Assembly (NCBI GenBank): GCA_947044405.1
Contig: CAMRHE010000356.1
Location: forward strand, 496,001 to 560,000
Length of the DNA stretch: 64,000 nucleotides
Direction: 5' to 3'
From: Leptodactylus fallax
Lineage: Eukaryota > Chordata > Amphibia > Anura > Leptodactylidae
A program made the translations under genes and the position numbers. Under the pieces are notes generated by a model that did no database searches, was not told the DNA's origin, and saw only the letters and a list, made by a program, of their open reading frames with translations. The stretch's first letter is position 1, and each line of letters starts with the position of its first letter. This document shows positions 44,423-54,473 of the stretch, piece by piece.

Positions 44423-46239
44423 TTACTCAGGTTCCTGTGATTATGTTAGTTTTCTAGGCTCTCTGTTCTCAGAACTTACTCCCACTACCTTTCCCTGTTT
44501 TATGCTTATTCCCTGGTTTGGTGATTTTGGCTTGCTTTTCTGGTTATTCTGCTCTAACTGACTTAGCTTTATCTGTGATCTCCCAGACTCAGTTATGGCC
44601 TAGACTATTGATATTCTTCTTTTTCATGTTTGCTATTCTGATACTCTCCAATTTTTTTTACTCTGGTTTGTGTTTTACCCTGGTTTCCATGCAATAAGGT
44701 TTTCTGGCACTTTGTTCTGGGGTTTGCAAATTTAGCCCCTAGCTGCACAGACCATCCTGCTTTGTGGTAGTTTGTAGCTCTCATCAATACCTTGGGGTAG
44801 CCTTAGACTATGAGAGCTCTAGTGTAGTAGGATCATAGGTAGCTTGTTTACTTGCTGTCTGCTGGCCCTGTCAGTTACCTGCAGCATCCTAGAAAAGCTG
44901 AAATAGAATTTCTATTTCCTTTTGGAAATTGCTTAAGCGGCAATTCCTTGACACTAATTTAAAAAACAGCAACATTTTCTTTGGGTGGTCTTACACACAC
45001 TACTACATTAAGGGAACCTTAAGAGTGACTCAAACTTAAGGTTTTTAAAGCAGTTTTGAACCCAAAACAGAGTATTTTGAAAACAGAGAAGTACCATCTG
45101 TCATTTCTATGTTCTCTCCCTTCATCCACAACTAATTTTGGTTTTAAAAACTGCCTTGAAAAACCTAAAGGTGTAAACCAAGTGTAAGTGAAATGGAACA
45201 ATTAGCCAAAGATGTGGTTTAGTCACATGGTGTTTTTTAATTAAGAACTGCATGCTTTTTTAGTTGCAGTTATGTACAGCACATTATATTATGTATTTCA
45301 GCTGAACAACACATTTTTACTATACCAGCAAACCAGAGGTTTACAATTTAACTGACATTAGTTATAAGGTGAAAAGCATAGTAACTTGTGTTAGGCACTT
45401 AAATTAGAAAAATAAGCAGTTCTTAGGCTAAGGCCCCCATGTAGCAGGCCTCAATAAAAAAGTGCTACTGGAAAAACTGCAGCAGCAACACATCGCGTTT
45501 TTTCCCGCAGCACTTTAAACAGAAAGTATGCAGAGGTTTCCTCTGTGGATTTTCTGCTCCCATTATACCTTTGGGGAATCCGTTGGTGTTTCCATAGGTA
45601 TAATTCACATGCTACGATTTCCAAAACTGCAACGATTTTTGACATTGCAGCGTGTCCACTGCACGTATTTTTCTGCATGTGTGAATGGGATTCGCTAGTT
45701 TGCGGGGACTGTAAAACACAGGAACTTTCACTACCTCTACCAACTCCAACTGTTTGGATCCTTCAATAGGTGTAACTCCACTGATTCCAGCACTTTGGAA
45801 TTTTTTTTCTCTAGCTCCCTCCCACCCAGCCTTGATTTTCTTATTGTGGTTATCTTCTCATACCTGTACAGTGGCTTGTAAAAGTATTCATACCTCTTGA
45901 CAGTGTTGGAGTGGGATGTCTAGGGCCCACCAGTGGAATTGTTTCTTGGGGCCCACCACCAGGACCCCTGCAGATCAGCTGTACCGAGACAGCGCGGCTA
46001 CAGGTAATAACAATGCCATGCTGCTCACCCAACATACGATGTGCACCACTGCACTACCTAAATCCACAACTACACCCTGTATTACAAGTGTGGCGCTTGG
46101 AATTGTTACCATTAACTGTAGCCACACTGTCTTGGAAAAGCTGATCTGCAGAGGTCCTGGATGTTGTAACCCCGCAGATGTAATATTGATGGCCTATCCT
46201 AAGGACAGGCCATCAATATTATAAACATGGATAAATCCT
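44423..46239. other. Intron E-F, second half, with old repeat fragments
   Basis: At 45424 begins a fragment of the 'AGGCTAAGGCCCC' MITE group. At 45867-45899 the words TACAGTGGCTTGTAAAAGTA and TTCATACC are the end of a Tc1 family without its body. From about 45901 a hAT-like end (CAGTGTTGGAGTGGGATG) opens a fragment of unclear length. At 46178-46223 there is a short palindrome, AATATTGATGGCCTATCC and its complement. No gene seen. Confidence 0.45.
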
Positions 46240-46607
46240 TTAAAGAGGTTGTCCAGGAATTGGAGCAACCCATGTGTCGGGCAGGAGGTATAAAGTTTAA
46301 AAAAAAAAAAAAGAAATTAAAAATGTAATTAAATTAAATTAAATTAAAAAAGAAATTAAAAAGCATACTCACCTGTGCTCCTTTGTCCGCCAACAGTGTC
46401 CATTCAGTCTCAATGTCAGCGCCTTCTTGCTGGGAGTCCTGAACCTCATGTGACCGCTAAGACCAATTAGGTACAGGATTTCCAGAAATGAGGCACTGCC
46501 ATGAGACCGAACAGACACAGGTGAGGACAGGTGAGTGTGCTTTTTTTTTAATTTTACACCTCCCTGGCCACACCGGGGTCGCTCTAACTTATTGACAGCC
46601 TCTTTAA
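46240..46607. mobile_element. TTAA-flanked MITE
   Basis: TTAA at 46240-46243 and 46604-46607. The left end reads TTAAAGAGGTTGTCCAGGAA and the right end ATTGACAGCCTCTTTAA. Inside are GCATACTCACCTGTGCTCC and GGTGAGTGTGC, which are complementary in part. Same group as 2816-3176. Confidence 0.7.
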
Positions 46608-46743
46608 AGGCCTAATTTTTTTTATGGCCACTTCACTGGTCCCCTGTATGGGGAACAGTGATGGGGCCATTATATTGGTGGGGGGGGGGGCAGTGATGAG
46701 GGCTAACATCCTGTGGGGGGGACATTTAACTGCGTGGGGCATA

Positions 46744-46882
46744 TTAAAGGGATTGTCCAGGTATAATTTTTTTATGGTCTATCCTTAGGATAGGCCATAA
46801 ATACCTGATGAGTAGGGGGCTGATATTTATGGCCAATCCTGAGGATAGACCATAAAAAAATATGCCTGGACAACCCCTTTAA
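46744..46882. mobile_element. Near-perfect 139-bp palindromic MITE
   Basis: TTAA at both ends. The left half TTAAAGGGATTGTCCAGGTA, then TTATGGTCTATCCTTAGGAT, is complementary to the right half (ATCCTGAGGATAGACCATAA, CCTGGACAACCCCTTTAA). Only a loop of about 20 bp is unpaired. Confidence 0.88.
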
Positions 46883-46904
46883 TATACACCCCTAAGCCCC
46901 ACAC

Positions 46905-46926
46905 TTTAAAGAGGTTGTGCAGCATA

Positions 46927-46959
<33 letters not shown>

Positions 46960-47150
46960 AGTCCGAGGGAGGTGAGAAAAACAAAACAAAAAAAAAAAGC
47001 ATACTCACCTGTCTCCAGTGCTCCGGTGTCCTCCCAGCATGGTCTGGTCGTGTCTGGTCCTGCAGCTCTGCTGTCTTCTTTTGCAGGAAGTTCTCGCTGG
47101 TAGTCACGTGCAGGACTGGACCGGCTTTCTTCATGTAAACCATGAGTTCT
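46905..47150. mobile_element. Partial TTAA-type MITE
   Basis: The left end TTTAAAGAGGTTGTGCAGCA, a long T run (about 46927-46953) and GCATACTCACCTGTCTCCAG match the left half of the copy at 46240. No matching right end is found before exon F, so this copy looks truncated. Confidence 0.55.
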
Positions 47151-47510
47151 TACACCATTAAAAACCTCCTGTCTCCTGTTTAGCATCAAGGGCACTTCAA
47201 CCACAATCGGACTCAGGGAGACTACCCTACACTCTGCAGACCCCCTCTGCACTGCACTAGCCCTGAGGATTGCTGTAGGATCTGGAAGAGATCCTTGCCA
47301 CCATGATCACAGCTACTACATCTCCTAATTTCTTGGCCTTCCTCTCAGTGGGCTGCTACACATCTATATGCATTTTAATACTATGTATGTTTAATGGAAA
47401 GTAAACTGATGTTTACTATACATAGAAATGAATATAGTAATATAGGCTGTGGTGTCACACAAAGTGTCTTATATGGCAGAAATAACATATTATTATTCTT
47501 TTGTTTACAG

Positions 47511-47561
47511 TGATGGGTTTAAGGAGATCATGCCTTATGACCATTTCCAGCCCTTGCCAAG
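47511..47561 (+). CDS. ADAMTSL3: ADAMTSL3 exon F: short linker exon
   Basis: A 51-nt exon, acceptor TTTGTTTACAG, donor GTATGC. It begins with the last base of a Ser codon and ends in phase 2. It reads DGFKEIMPYDHFQPLP, a linker between two thrombospondin repeats. This stretch agrees with remembered human ADAMTSL3 essentially without change, which is strong support for such a small exon. Confidence 0.92.
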
Positions 47562-48414
47562 GTATGCAGCAATAAAATAATTTCATTTTCCTAAACCTTT
47601 TTTCAGTAGCTGCTTCTATCATATACAGTGTATAGTAGTTGTACTACATTTTCATAGGAAATTACGTTCAGTAAGTTATATTTTGTTGTACTGCTTGTTT
47701 ATCTGCAGTTATATTTTCATCGATAATGCCCAATGGCCAACTAAACTTAATTGAATCATAGGATACAGTTATGTAAAGATGTTATTCTTCTACCATGACT
47801 AAAATGCTCCCGACAATTTACCAATGTATACAGTGAGAGGGAGAGCATGTGCGGACCTGACATTGTTTACATGCAGTTGCGCCCAGGTCAGCAAGTGAAA
47901 TGAGGGAGGGGAATATATTTTTTAACAATTAGGCTAAGTTCACAACTGTTCAGGCCTGTCCGTTGTTCTGGTCCATTGGAGGACCAGGACGGTCGACAGG
48001 TGAACCACTACAATAACACATACATATGGAGACCGAAGGACTCCAATGACTACAGTGGGGTCCGTCGGGTGTCCGTTGTTTTTAAACTGAAAGCGGCAGA
48101 TGAAAAAGTTGTGCATGCAGTCTTGGCTCCAATGCAGATGTGAATTAAATAAGTAATTAAAATCCCTCCTATTCTTAAAGATCAGTTTAGGAAAAGTAAT
48201 AGTAAAATGGTGTTCAACGGTGGATAAGCACTGAGATGAACAAAAAAATTATTGTTTTCTTTCCAGCTACAGTACTTTACACCTTCATTAATTCTCTTGG
48301 CTTGTATACAATGCTTCTGACAGAAAAACGTAAAAAAAAAAAAAAAAGATCACTACATTATTTTGTACAACTAAAATACAGCATTATTTTCTTTTTATGA
48401 ACTGTGTGTTACAG
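47562..48414. other. Intron F-G
   Basis: No gene. A diverged 'GGTTCACA'-group MITE may lie at 47940-48143 (edges GTTCACAACTGTTCAGG and CCAATGCAGATGTGAA). Short A runs near 48331-48346. Confidence 0.4.
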
Positions 48415-48619
48415 GTGGGAGCATAATCCATGGACAGCTTGCTCAGTTTCATGTGGTGGGGGCATTCAGAGACGTAGTATTGTGTGTGTAGAGGAAACAA
48501 TGCATGGGGAGATACTTCAGGTAGAGGAATGGAAATGCATGTATGCACCCAAGCCTGCTATCATGCAGACCTGCAACCTCTTTGACTGTCCTAAGTGGAT
48601 GGCTATGGAATGGTCACAG
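48415..48619 (+). CDS. ADAMTSL3: ADAMTSL3 exon G: thrombospondin repeat
   Basis: A 205-nt exon, acceptor GTGTTACAG, donor GTAATG, completing an Arg codon and ending in phase 0. It contains WEHNPWTACSVSCGGGIQRR, then VEEWKCMYAPKP and CNLFDCPKWMAMEWSQ. CSVSCGG is an O-fucose consensus, and the Trp residues before it are in the usual C-mannosylation region. The last residues (EWSQ) open the next repeat, completed in exon H. Confidence 0.96.
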
Positions 48620-48738
48620 GTAATGTACATACAGTATGACTCAGACTTAAAAAATTCAGTCAATGAAAAAAGACAGAGAAAGAGAACTGCAATTGTTATT
48701 GTCATATAATATAATCGCTTAAACCAGATAAATAAATA

Positions 48739-49046
48739 TTAATAGGTAGAGGCCCAGGAGAGGTGTAAAAACTAACAGTTATACTCACCTTCCCTCACTT
48801 CTTCTTGTCATCCTCGCGGTGTCCAGTACTCCCTCTTGGTCCTGTTGTGGCCTCTTCCGGCCTCCAGGATGACGTCATGCATCCCAGGGTCACCACTGAC
48901 CTTGGGGCATATGACGTCAACCAGGAATCCAGAAGAGGACCCAGAGGAATTGGCATAGGCCGCAAGGATGTCCAGGAGAGGTAAGAAAAGATGAGTTTAA
49001 CTGTTTGGTTAATTTACCACACAACCCCTGGGCCTCCACCTATTAA
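48739..49046. mobile_element. TTAA-flanked palindromic MITE, relative of the hAT cargo module
   Basis: TTAA at 48739-48742 and 49043-49046. The left end AATAGGTAGAGGCCCAGGAG is complementary to the right end CCCTGGGCCTCCACCTATT, and inner words (GTTATACTCACC and GATGAGTTTAACTG) also pair. The words GGCCCAGGAGAGG and AACAGTTATACTCACC recur in the palindromic modules of hAT E3 and E4. Confidence 0.75.
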
Positions 49047-49273
49047 ACATCTCAACATATAAAGAGCAGAGACTCCAATGGATAAATGACAAGGTATACT
49101 GGATCTTTACCAACATAATTACACATCAATCTGCCAAGATCCTCCTGCTCTATAACTTGCTGTCTGTAGATTGAAGAGCAATTTCCATGTGATGGGTTTA
49201 CAATGTGTAGATAAGGGCTATAGTCAGGTTCCTCGCCCCCATAAATACACCACTATTTTAAATCACCCTAGAT

Positions 49274-50673
49274 CAGGGGTAGGCAACCTTTTTTGTTCGG
49301 CATGCCGATTTTAATTAAAAAAATAAAAGATGAGGTACTCGGAGTGCCGGTCAATAATTGTAAGTCTGACGACCCCTAAACTAAAGTTATATACCACAAA
49401 CCATAACACAGAAGTGTTGCCACAAGATGCTTTAGCACACATGCGTTTACTGTTATTTCCTGGGACGCTCCTGAACTTTCTGATTAGAAGCAATGAAAGT
49501 CCATGTACAGCCGCCAATTAGTGGTAAATGTAAGTGTCCAGGAGCACCGTATGGCGGCATCCTTATGGTGAATACACACTATGTATCTTGATGCAGATAT
49601 AGTCTTAGGCCACTGGAACTTTTACTTCCATGTAAAACTGCGTTCACATGGTGCATTTTTGCACAAAAAAAAAATGCCTTTGTTTTCTGTGCCAAAACAT
49701 ATCCTTAATACAGAAACACACCGTTATACAGAATAGTGTCCCATAGCGGCCCCTGCACACGGTATTATGTCCCATAGCGGCCCCTGCACAAGGTATTATA
49801 TCCCATAACAGCCTCTGCACACCGTATTATGTCTTATAGTGGCCCCTGCACACGGTATTATGTCATATAGTGGCCCCAGCACACGGTATTATGTCATATA
49901 GTGGCCCCAACATACGGTATTTTGTCATATAGTGGCCCCAGGGCACGGTATTATGTCACATAGGGACCCCCTGCACACCGTATTATGTCACATAGTGGCC
50001 TCTGCACACCGTATTAAGTCATACAGTGGCCCCAGCACACGGTATTAGGTCCCATAGCGGTCCCTGCACACGGTATTAGGTCCCATAGCGGTCCCTGCAC
50101 ACGGTATTAGGTCCCGTAGCGGTCCCTGCACACGGTATTAGGTCCCGTAGTGGTCCCTGCACACGGTATTAGGTCCCATAGCGGTCCCTGCACATGGTAT
50201 TATGTTCCATAACTCTCTTCAGACCCCCGAGTATGATAAGTGCAGGACCAAGAGAGGTGACAAACATAAAAAAAACAATGCTACTCACCTTTCCTGTGCT
50301 CCAGAGCCGCTCTGTTCTCTTCGGCGCTTCTGCCTGACGTCAGCGACCGCTGATTGGGTCTCTGGGGTCACATCGCATCATTATGCGTAATGATGTCGGA
50401 CGTGACCCCTAAGGCCCTGTCAGCTGTCAGAAGCGCCTGCAGATCGCACAGCTGCCGCGTTGCGCAGGAAACAAGGTGAGTATCATTGTTTTTTATGTTT
50501 CATCACTTCTCCTAAGTCTCCGCTTATTATACTCTTGGTCTGAAGAGACCCCACAGTATAATAATAGCAGTTTCGTTTCGGCCATGTTTGGTCCGATCGA
50601 AGCTGCTGGGTGAGGACTCCCCTGCCGTGCCAGGGAAATAAGTGGCACGCGTGCCGGGGTTTGCCGACCCCTG
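49274..50673 (-). mobile_element. Non-autonomous hAT element E2, same family as E1
   Basis: 1400 bp with a perfect 8-bp TSD, CCCTAGAT, at 49266-49273 and 50674-50681. The ends, CAGGGGTAGGCAACC and TTGCCGACCCCTG, correspond to those of E1 in reverse. In order from the left: the E1-like right flank (GGAGTGCCGGTCAATAATTG), a minisatellite (about 49735-50210, unit GGTATTATGTCCCATAGCGG then CCCCTGCACAC) and a palindromic module (about 50215-50570). No transposase gene. Confidence 0.92.
49735..50210. repeat. 31-bp minisatellite inside hAT E2
   Basis: About 15 imperfect copies, the complement of the E1 unit. Sub-families are visible: TATAGTGGCCCCAGCAC units cluster at 49850-49950, and near-identical TAGGTCCC units occupy 50045-50190, which suggests local recent expansion. 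Confidence 0.9.
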
Positions 50674-50844
50674 CCCTAGATAGATTTTGCACTGGTACCC
50701 AGGAGCTTTAAGTCTCTGTCTATAGCTTATTCTTGAAATGGGTACAGGCAGCCTAGCAGATGTAGACTAAAATTGAGAATTCAAATTTACATGTTTGCAT
50801 CAAAAAGTATATCAATGTAAAACATTTTTTCTGTATATTTTCAG

Positions 50845-50992
50845 TGCACAGTGACATGCGGAAGAGGCTTGCGCTATAGAGTAGTATTATGTAATGATCA
50901 TCGTGGACAACACACAGGAGGTTGCAACCCTCAGCTGAAGCCACATATAAAGGAGGAATGCATTGTACCAGTACCATGTTATAAACCCAGAG
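50845..50992 (+). CDS. ADAMTSL3: ADAMTSL3 exon H: thrombospondin repeat
   Basis: A 148-nt exon, acceptor TATTTTCAG, donor GTATAC, phase 0 in and phase 1 out. It reads CTVTCGRGLRYRVVLCNDHR, then TGGCNPQLKPHIKEEC and PVPCYKPR. CTVTCG is again an O-fucose site and six Cys residues make a complete repeat with the Trp from exon G. The exon is very close to remembered mammalian ADAMTSL1 and ADAMTSL3. Confidence 0.95.
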
Positions 50993-51101
50993 GTATACAG
51001 CAGTTTTATTCTCAATATACACACTCATACCTTTACTCCATTTGGTTTACAAGTGACATCTTTGCTATGCATTGAAGTGCTGCATTCTGTTTATCTGCTA
51101 G

Positions 51102-51186
51102 AAAAGTTCCCTGTAGAAGCCAAACATCCATGGCTAAAACAAGCACAGGAACTAGAGGAGACTAGAACAGCATCAGATCAGCCAGC
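51102..51186 (+). CDS. ADAMTSL3: ADAMTSL3 exon I: linker
   Basis: An 85-nt exon only 109 bp after exon H, acceptor TATCTGCTAG, donor GTAAGT. It completes a Glu codon and ends in phase 2. It reads KFPVEAKHPWLKQAQELEET, then RTASDQP, a charged linker without Cys that joins two thrombospondin repeats. PVEAK and PWLKQAQELEE agree with the remembered human protein. Confidence 0.92.
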
Positions 51187-51366
51187 GTAAGTAGAATTTC
51201 TCTTTATCCCCGTAATCTCAGCAGGATTACAACATTCTGGAGAAATTATGCTTTTCTTCAGAAAATAACAATGTACAATGTGTTTTTGTGGCTTCTCTGT
51301 ATTCCATCACCAAATTCATACTGTGTCATTTAATACAGATAATCAGATGATGCATACAGTACATAG

Positions 51367-51415
<49 letters not shown>

Positions 51416-52385
51416 AAATAAATGTATATGTAGTATTACAGAGTTAAAATAATCTGATCTATGAGAGGTGATAGAAGAGTTAAAGACTTTTTCCCACAGG
51501 TAAAGTATTGAACGAGCTAAACGCTTCTCAGAAAACAGGAAATGCCACTCAGCCAAATGCCACTGGCTGGTGATTTTCATGAAACCATCCATGGAACTAT
51601 AAGGGGACATGAGCAGTGTATGAAGAGGAGTTTCTCAGGTGCCATGAAGGGTGTATTGTTTCTTTTATTTTTTTATCTACTTTTAGCTTTTAAAAAGAAA
51701 AGGCTAATGTAAAGCTAATATAAATATATGTTACAAAGTGTGCACATCAAATATTGACATTTTAATATACATGTTGGAGAATTTTAACACAAAGGGGGAG
51801 TTTATAATAACTAGCGCAAAGGAAAATTGGACTAATAGAAGGAAAAGGGAAAGTGTTGCCCGAAAATTATCTGTTTGTGTTGTATTTCATTTTCCATATT
51901 ATTATCTGTATTTAAAAAAAAAAATTAAAAAAAAATGCAATTCCTATTCTTGCCACTAAGCCTAAAATAACTTGTGACTTGTTGGAGATGGACCATGGGC
52001 AATAGACACAGTGGTCTAGAGAAGACCCTATTGACTTCTATGGGAGTTTTCTAGGCATGCTGTGTAACCTGTGTCATTGTGTAGAGAGAGGAGTAGATAA
52101 GCTGTGCCTGGTGGATTTTAAAATATATGTAACATAAAATTTGACTAAAAAAGTAAATAATTTTCTGGCGATACATTCCCTTTGAATTTCTGCCTACACA
52201 ATTGTAGAAAACTGCCATAACAGCTGCAGGTTTGTTTTCATGAGCTGCATGATGTACAGTATATTGGTTATACTTTGTGACCATAGTCAATTTACAGTAG
52301 CTATTTTGTTACCTTACTGGACCAGGGTAGGGCTAGATGCCGTTACAAAGCAGCCTTCAGACAGTACTGAAACAGTGGATTTCTA
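51187..52385. other. Intron I-J, first part
   Basis: A (TA)n microsatellite lies at about 51372-51412. The rest is AT-rich without recognisable features. Confidence 0.5.
51372..51412. repeat. (TA)n microsatellite
   Basis: About 20 uninterrupted TA units. An overlapping open frame of alternating Tyr and Ile is a reading of the repeat. Confidence 0.96.
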
Positions 52386-53943
52386 CACTGTGTTCCAAAT
52401 TATTATGCAAAAAGTGTTTAGGAGTGATAAGTTAAGAATTTTTTTGTTTGTCAGTTAAACTCATTGATGGTGATGTGTGTCAGGGCTCTTTATATCACTG
52501 AAAGCAATTGCAGACAGCTGTGCAGGCAGGTGTGTCCAATTAAAGGTAAGACTACTTAAGAAGGCTGTCCCACATTATTAAGCAGCCTACATTTTCAGCC
52601 AAAATGGGAAAGAAAAAGGATGTGTCGGCTGCTGAGAAGCAACAAATTGTGGAGTGTTTAGGTCAAGGCATGACTACAATCAACATTGCCAAGACACTTC
52701 ATCGTGATCATCGCACAATCAAGAAGTATGTAGCTGATTCACAGCACACACGTGTGCGTGCTGATAAGGGAAAATTGAGGACTCTTTCCAACAGGCAATT
52801 ACGTCAGGTTAAAAGAGTAGCTTCAAAAATGCCTTGTCATAGCAGCAGACAAGTTTTTGAAGCTTCCTGTGCCTCCAACTTCCCCAGAACAACAAGATAC
52901 AGGGTCCTTCAGAGGTTTGCAGCTGTGCGTAAGCCATCCTGTCGACCTCCTCTATCCACTGCACACAAGCAGAAACAGCTCCAGTGGGCTAAACAATACA
53001 TGAAGACTGACTTCAAAACTGTTTTGTTCACCGATGAGTGCCGTGCAACGCTCGATGGTCCAGATGGATGGAGTGGAGGATGGCTTGTTGATGGACACCC
53101 CATGCAAACACGGCTACGGCGCCAATAAGGAGGAGGTGGAGTAATGTTTTGGGCTGGAATCATGGAGAGAGAGATTGTCGGCCCCTTTAGGATCCCTGAA
53201 GGGGTAAAGATGAACTCCATAATGTATGTGGAGTTTCTCAAACAGCACTTCCTGCCATGGTTCAAGAAGAAGAACCATGCATTCCGCAGAAAGATCATTT
53301 TCATGCATGATAATGCACCGTCTCATGCTGCAAATAACACATCTGCATCTCTGGCTGCTATGGGCATAAAAGGGGACAAACTTATGGTGTGGCCCCCATG
53401 CTCCCCTGACCCCAACCCCATTGAGAACCTCTGGTGCATCATCAAAAAGAGTGTCTATGATGGCGGGAGGCAGTTCACATCTAAGCAACAGCTCTCGGAG
53501 GGTATTCTGTCCTCATGCAAAACAATTGAAGCAGAAACCATCCAAAGACTGACAAATTCAATGGACGAGAGAGTTCAGAAGCTTCTTTCGAACAAGGGGT
53601 CCTATGTGCAAATGCAACATCACCTCGAATAAAGTTTTGGCTTGAAAACTGTTTGATTTCAGTTTGTAATAACCTGCTAATGCTTATAATTTCACAATGA
53701 CCATTTTTTGTTCTTAATAAAAATGAAAAGGTTGCAAATTCTGCTGTGCATAATAATTTAAAACATGCATTTTGAGTGTTTTTTTTTTTTTTAAATATAC
53801 TGTTATCATAGGCAGTTTGTTCAAAAACCTTTCAATTATACTCGAATAGTTGATGACTGGAAAATTACAATGACTGCAATTCATATAGGTAATTTTGGAA
53901 AATATGAGAAAATATTATATGCATAATAATTTGGAACACAGTG
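52386..53943 (+). mobile_element. Tc1/mariner transposon, DD37E type
   Basis: 1558 bp flanked by TA at 52384-52385 and 53944-53945. The ends CACTGTGTTCCAAATTATTA (then TGCA) and its complement (GCATAATAATTTGGAACACAGTG) are near-perfect inverted repeats. One transposase gene fills the middle. Apart from the single stop described below, the element looks complete, so it is fairly young. Confidence 0.95.
52604..53632 (+). pseudogene. DD37E transposase with one premature stop
   Basis: 342 codons from ATG 52604 to the stop at 53632, with one in-frame TAA at 53126-53128 (codon 175). N-terminal helix-turn-helix around VECLGQGMTTINIAKTLHRD and a second DNA-binding region around SRQVFEAS. Catalytic residues: Asp in LFTDECRAT, Asp in FMHDNAPSHAA, and Glu in PDPNPIENLW, with 37 residues between the last two. 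The stop lies just before the Gly-rich stretch leading to VMFWAGI. All residues after it are in the same frame, with no indel. Confidence 0.93.
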
Positions 53944-54065
53944 TAGTCATTTTTATGTCTGCATACTAAAAAGCAGATTTTTAAAAGGATTACCAAAGGG
54001 TTACCAAAAATCAGTTTAGTAGCATTACCACAAGGGATTTTAAGTATTACATGCTACCCACTGAA

Positions 54066-54473
54066 TTCAGCAGGCATCTTCAGAGAGCACAGGGGGGTTT
54101 TCTTTCGTCACAGAGCACAGCTTCGTCATCTCTGGATCCCGCCTATTTATCGTCATCCTCTTCTGATTATAGAGCCTTCCCCCTAGTCTTCATGCTAGTG
54201 GCGTCACTAGCATCTCAGCTCTGCTCTGGGTCGCGGCCAAGCGTACTGCCACGACCCAAAGTGGCTGAGCGTACTGCACATGCGCGGATTTGAAGAAAGG
54301 CGGACTTCAGAGCAGCGCTGAGATGCTAGTGACGCCATTAGCATGAAGTCTAGGGGGAAAGCTCTACAATCAGAAGATGGTGTCTAACGATAAATAGGCG
54401 GAATCCATTGATGATGCGGCTGTGCTCTGTGAAGAAAGAAAATGCCCCCTGTGCTCTCTGAAGATGTTGCAGC
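54066..54473. mobile_element. About 400-bp palindromic foldback element
   Basis: The left arm CAGGCATCTTCAGAGAGCAC pairs with the right arm GTGCTCTCTGAAGATGTTGC. Further in, CACAGAGCACAGC pairs with GCTGTGCTCTGTG, CGCCTATTTATCGT with ACGATAAATAGGCG, and GATGCTAGTGACGCCA with its complement. The loop is near 54225-54300. The element is GC-richer than the intron around it. Confidence 0.75.
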
